DNA of 10,642 nucleotides, taken from contig PWNM01000008.1 in NCBI GenBank assembly GCA_003557825.1, positions 1 through 10,642 on the forward strand, written 5' to 3'. A program made the position numbers and the translations under genes. The DNA comes from Candidatus Hydrogenedentota bacterium (GTDB lineage Bacteria > Hydrogenedentota > Hydrogenedentia > Hydrogenedentales > SLHB01). The notes below the pieces were generated by a model, which saw nothing but the letters and a program-made list of their open reading frames with translations, searched no databases and had not been told where the DNA came from. Positions 8,138-10,642 of the stretch are shown here, in pieces (positions within the stretch are counted from its first letter, which is position 1; each line of letters starts with the position of its first letter).

Positions 8138-9286
8138 TCAACCAAATCCGCCTGCGGCCGACATATTGTGTGCCAGATTAGCTCCAGGACCACCGGGATC
8201 GGGGTTGTTCATCACGGGGAAAGCGCTTCCAAAGCGAATGAACTGGACATGACCATCCATCCACAGTACGTTAGAGCCTCCCGGCACATGGTTGAACTGT
8301 AGGATCGAGTTGTCCCGAATGCCCGTCCATTCCTCCATGTAGGATCCACTCCCCCACACGGCGCTGGTGTTGCCCCAGGCATCCATCATCACTGGAATCG
8401 TGCTTTGCGCCTGAGCGCCGGCGGCAGGATTATTAATGTCGGTGATGAAGAACCGTTCGATGCCTTCCCGGATACGGGGATAGCTCGACGGCAAAGGCGT
8501 TGAATGGTCATCATCCAGGGTTGTCCAGTCTCCGGGCCACTGGGAACGCACAGCATAGCTCCAAGGGACCCAGGCCCACCAGTCGGGCGCCTGATAACCC
8601 GGGAGCGGATACGTTAAGTCATGCTTGCCCGCACTGGGAATGACATAAATGGCGTCCATGGGGACCGTAAACTCACAACCGAACTGGGCCGTGACACTGG
8701 AATCATAAAACTGGTTTGCCCCGCTGGCCCAATTTCCCGGATGCTGCACCGCATTCCAATGCACGCCATTCATGCTGACGATAACATCGGCAAGCTGGGA
8801 ATTCGACCGTACCGCCCAGGGGATGTACACGTAGGACGGCATGAGCGAAAGCATGGTATGGAGACAGGCTTGGCCCGCGGGAGGATTGCCCGCTTGCGAG
8901 ACACGGGCTGCTATCTCGTTGACCTGGCCGGCAAAATCCGATTCAATGCCCCACGCCTGCCCATAGTGATCGCTTCCCGAGTCGGAGGGACACCGTGCGA
9001 TGGCCGGATCGTTCCAGTAGTCCGGGTATAGTTCCGTCGAGTCGATGCCGATATGAAAGTTCATCCATGCAGGCCAATGGGTACTTGCCCCGGGGAAGCG
9101 TCCGCCACGATCCTCGCTGGAGTACATCTTGAGGACGAGCCCCCATTGTTTCAGGTTGTTGGCGCAGGATGCCCGTCGAGCCGCTTCTCGCGCACGCGCC
9201 AATGCAGGCAACAGGATCGCCGCCAGAATGGCAATGATCGCGATAACAACCAGTAGCTCAATGAGTGTAAAGCCTTTACGTTGCAT
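8138..9286 (-). CDS. Pseudopilin-like protein with type IV prepilin leader and H-X9-DG-like C-terminus
   Basis: The protein has 382 residues. The N-terminus, MQRKGFTLIELLVVIAIIA, is a textbook class III prepilin leader: cleavage and N-methylation between G5 and F6, glutamate at mature position 5, then a hydrophobic helix to about residue 27 and LARAREAARRASCANNLKQWG. The large C-terminal domain is rich in Trp, Tyr and Ser. It ends near NHVPGGSNVLWMDGHVQF, a form of the H-X9-DG element seen in large families of prepilin-like proteins in Lentisphaerota and Planctomycetota. Here ten residues, not nine, separate His from Asp-Gly. Processing would need a prepilin peptidase and a type II or type IV pilus machine, neither of which is in this window. 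GAGGAGGG lies 8 nt before the ATG at 9286. Position between an AraC regulator and two secreted glycosidases suggests a role in enzyme export, surface anchoring or glycan capture; this is inferred only. Confidence 0.85.
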   Translation of the reverse strand: MQRKGFTLIELLVVIAIIAILAAILLPALARAREAARRASCANNLKQWGLVLKMYSSEDRGGRFPGASTHWPAWMNFHIGIDSTELYPDYWNDPAIARCPSDSGSDHYGQAWGIESDFAGQVNEIAARVSQAGNPPAGQACLHTMLSLMPSYVYIPWAVRSNSQLADVIVSMNGVHWNAVQHPGNWASGANQFYDSSVTAQFGCEFTVPMDAIYVIPSAGKHDLTYPLPGYQAPDWWAWVPWSYAVRSQWPGDWTTLDDDHSTPLPSSYPRIREGIERFFITDINNPAAGAQAQSTIPVMMDAWGNTSAVWGSGSYMEEWTGIRDNSILQFNHVPGGSNVLWMDGHVQFIRFGSAFPVMNNPDPGGPGANLAHNMSAAGGFG

Positions 9287-9333
9287 TGCAAAACCCTCCT
9301 CAGATTGGCCCTATGGAGCCTATATCTTTATCA

Positions 9334-9350
9334 CAGGGCGTCATGCCCTG
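9334..9350 (-). promoter_or_regulatory. Inverted repeat upstream of the pseudopilin gene
   Basis: CAGGGC (9334-9339) and GCCCTG (9345-9350) are perfect 6-bp arms around a 5-nt loop, about 50 nt before the pseudopilin start. On the minus strand it is a GC-rich hairpin lying after the araC stop and before the ribosome site. It has no T-run, so either a leader hairpin or an operator fits; a weak terminator for araC is possible. Confidence 0.4.
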
Positions 9351-9394
9351 ATCTCCAACCTCATGCTAGCAGGAAAACATCGGGCTGTCTTCCG

Positions 9395-9413
9395 GATATG
9401 TTGCGATCATATC
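9395..9413 (-). promoter_or_regulatory. AT-rich inverted repeat, possible operator upstream of the pseudopilin gene
   Basis: GATATG (9395-9400) and CATATC (9408-9413) flank 7 nt. The minus strand reads TATGAT across 9411-9406, a fair -10 element, but there is no good -35 at 17 nt. That pattern is common for activator-dependent promoters. The 181-nt gap 9287-9467 holds this repeat, the hairpin at 9334-9350 and the pseudopilin ribosome site; nothing else was recognised in it. Confidence 0.3.
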
Positions 9414-9467
9414 GAAAAAAGTAACACTTCAGAGGTCGTTAAAGGACAGATACTGATAAAACTGCTT

Positions 9468-10340
9468 CTATGCATACCGGTAGGCTTGGGGCGGGCAGCC
9501 GCAGGCCTTGCGAAAGGCCACGTGAAATGCGCCGACCGTTTGAAAGCCCGATTCTGCGGCAACGTCCCGTACCCGCATAGACGTAGTCGTCAGCAAAAGC
9601 TGGGCATGATAGATGCGCAGCATGGAGAGGTAGTGTTTTGGCGCGATGCCGCACTTGCGTTGAAAGGCACGGATGGCGGACTTGGGATGCAGATCGACAT
9701 GCTCGGCGACGTCCGCTATGGAAATGCGTTCCTGATAATGAAGATGGATGTAATCGGCCATCTGCGAAACCAGGTCGGGCTGGGCCGCGCATCGGCGAAT
9801 GGAATCGTCAACAGGCGCCACGGGAAGGGGCCTCAGATGGGAACTGCTCCGTTCGACTCGGCACTGCAGTTCCATAAATGCAAGCATCACGCTATACGGC
9901 TCCGACCGGACATACTCATCGTACCAGGTCTGAAAATAGACGGAGTCCGCTTCATACAGCTCGGCCGAGGAATCCACAAGAATGTTTCCGTCCATAATCG
10001 ACTGGAATATCTGGCCGTCGAGCTTCCACCGCAGGACCAGGGAAAGGGGCAGATGAACCGAGAAGAAATCAACCTGATCGCTCCGAACCACCGATTGGTG
10101 AGGAATGGCCGCCCAGAAAACCGCCAGACGATGGCGGGGAATCGTCACCAATCCTCGGGGGGTGTGATAGGCCAAGTCACCGATCCGGACCAGGTTGATC
10201 TCGACCGAATAATGTCGGTGGGGCTTTTTCATCGGGTACAGATCGGGGTCGGTCACATGCCATATCGAAAACTCGTCGCTGTAGCGCCCGAGCTCGATAT
10301 TGATCCCCGAATTGTCGTACTGGATAAGCTCCATGTTCAT
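9468..10340 (-). CDS. AraC-family transcriptional regulator
   Basis: The product has 290 residues from the ATG at 10340. The N-terminal half has a cupin-type ligand domain with KPHRHYSVEINLVRIG (about 48-63), the usual sugar-sensing fold of the family. The C-terminal 100 residues hold two helix-turn-helix motifs, one at ISIADVAEHVDLHPKSAIRA and one at RVRDVAAESGFQTVGAFHVA, followed by FRKACGCPPQAYR, the AraC signature with the conserved GF and P. It would bind DNA and activate genes on a carbohydrate signal. The likely targets are the three downstream genes on the same strand and perhaps its own promoter. The start is uncertain. The frame stays open to a GTG at 10418 and has an ATG at 10397, but neither has a ribosome site, and GAGGG lies about 11 nt before the ATG at 10340. 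The ATG at 10334 is also possible. The regulator class is secure; the effector is unknown. Confidence 0.9.
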   Translation of the reverse strand: MNMELIQYDNSGINIELGRYSDEFSIWHVTDPDLYPMKKPHRHYSVEINLVRIGDLAYHTPRGLVTIPRHRLAVFWAAIPHQSVVRSDQVDFFSVHLPLSLVLRWKLDGQIFQSIMDGNILVDSSAELYEADSVYFQTWYDEYVRSEPYSVMLAFMELQCRVERSSSHLRPLPVAPVDDSIRRCAAQPDLVSQMADYIHLHYQERISIADVAEHVDLHPKSAIRAFQRKCGIAPKHYLSMLRIYHAQLLLTTTSMRVRDVAAESGFQTVGAFHVAFRKACGCPPQAYRYA

Positions 10341-10422
10341 CGGTAACCACGCCCTCGGCTTCCATCGCACACCCAGTGTAGCATAGGCCAGCCGCATCCG
10401 GACCACTGCAAAAATCACATAG

Positions 10423-10455
10423 CCTATAGCTGATCGAGTCAGCTATTCGGGTCAA
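10423..10455 (-). promoter_or_regulatory. Probable araC promoter with embedded palindromic operator
   Basis: On the minus strand TTGACC (10455-10450) resembles a sigma-70 -35 box and TATAGG (10428-10423) a -10 box, separated by 21 nt, which is longer than normal. An 8-bp perfect inverted repeat, ATAGCTGA-5-TCAGCTAT (10426-10446), fills the spacer and touches the -10. A dimeric regulator bound there could repress the promoter or, as with long-spacer MerR-type promoters, realign it. The element lies about 85 nt before the chosen araC start. Confidence 0.5.
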
Positions 10456-10489
10456 CGTGCAAGTCGGGCGATAGCACACAGCATAGTCT

Positions 10490-10532
10490 CTTGGCCATGC
10501 ATCGACCGGCAGTTCTCACCGCTCGGGCCAAG
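10490..10532. repeat. Inverted repeat in the araC-queA divergent gap
   Basis: CTTGGCC (10490-10496) and GGCCAAG (10526-10532) are perfect 7-bp arms 29 nt apart, ending 19 nt before the queA ATG. It could be a looped operator or a leader hairpin of queA. I found no convincing -35/-10 pair for queA in this gap. The arms are GC-rich and short, so chance is possible. Confidence 0.25.
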
Positions 10533-10551
10533 TATGGTAAAGTTATCCGCT

Positions 10552-10642
10552 ATGAAGACCGCTGACCTTGATTATGAACTCCCGGAAGACCTGATCGCCC
10601 AGGAACCGTGTGAACCCCGCGATATGGCACGCATGATGGTAA
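10552..10642 (+). CDS. queA: Partial QueA, S-adenosylmethionine:tRNA ribosyltransferase-isomerase (3' end outside window)
   Basis: Only the first 30 codons are present. The product begins MKTADLDYELPEDLIAQEP and continues with a CEPRDMARMMV stretch. This follows the QueA N-terminus closely: an acidic D-x-x-x-ELP, then ELIAQ-type LIAQ-x-P, then an R-x-x-x-R/L-[ML] stretch. QueA transfers and isomerises the ribosyl part of S-adenosylmethionine onto 7-aminomethyl-7-deazaguanine in tRNA to give epoxyqueuosine, in the cytoplasm. The ATG at 10552 is the family-typical start; no clear Shine-Dalgarno sequence precedes it. It is transcribed away from araC and is likely a housekeeping gene bordering the carbohydrate locus. 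Confidence 0.85.
   Translation, partial: MKTADLDYELPEDLIAQEPCEPRDMARMMV

Noticed and set aside
8278..8297. Possible sigma-54 promoter-like string (CGGCACATGGTTGAAC)
   Set aside because: It lies inside the pseudopilin gene and lacks the required TGC at the -12 element.
9327..9460. TTTATCA / TGATAAA inverted pair 120 bp apart before the pseudopilin gene
   Set aside because: Seven AT-rich bases at that distance are expected by chance and nothing else links the two sites.
9129..10346. Long open frame (405 codons) on the plus strand opposite araC and the pseudopilin start
   Set aside because: It runs antisense to two clearly recognised genes and across their regulatory gap, shows no family motif, and its start has no ribosome site. 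It is a by-product of GC-rich codon use.

Overview
The window comes from a flagellated, Gram-negative-type bacterium of moderately high GC. Three things point to a free-living, polysaccharide-degrading lineage of the Planctomycetota / Lentisphaerota / Hydrogenedentota kind: a large c-type cytochrome related to the hydrazine synthase alpha family, a pseudopilin with a variant H-X9-DG C-terminus, and a regulator-pseudopilin-glycosidase gene order. The phylum is inferred from family habits. No rRNA or marker gene is present to fix it.

Left part (1-4097, + strand). The window opens inside a gene for a secreted beta-propeller protein with two CXXCH haem sites (HZS-alpha-like C-terminus). A near-consensus sigma-28 (FliA) promoter follows in the 68-nt gap, then flgN (secretion chaperone) and flgL (hook-filament junction protein), 6 nt apart. 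The flgK gene that usually lies between flgN and flgL is absent.

Central and right part (4116-10340, - strand). Four genes read leftwards: an AraC-type regulator, a pseudopilin-like protein with a type IV prepilin leader, a secreted clan GH-A glycosidase, and a secreted right-handed beta-helix protein with a three-aspartate site like those of inverting glycosidases. The two enzyme genes are 36 nt apart, each with a very strong Shine-Dalgarno sequence. Their N-termini carry what looks like the same beta-sandwich domain, joined to two unrelated catalytic folds. Together they look like a small polysaccharide-utilisation locus without a transporter in view. The regulator would sense a sugar signal, the two enzymes would cut a glycan outside the cytoplasm, and the pseudopilin would act in the envelope in an unknown role. 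A perfect 8-bp inverted repeat lies between the -35-like and -10-like elements of the presumed araC promoter.

Right edge. A divergent gene begins at 10552 and runs off the window. Its first 30 codons match the N-terminus of QueA, the queuosine-biosynthesis enzyme. No rRNA, tRNA, CRISPR array or insertion sequence was seen, and no stretch over 300 bases lacks a gene.
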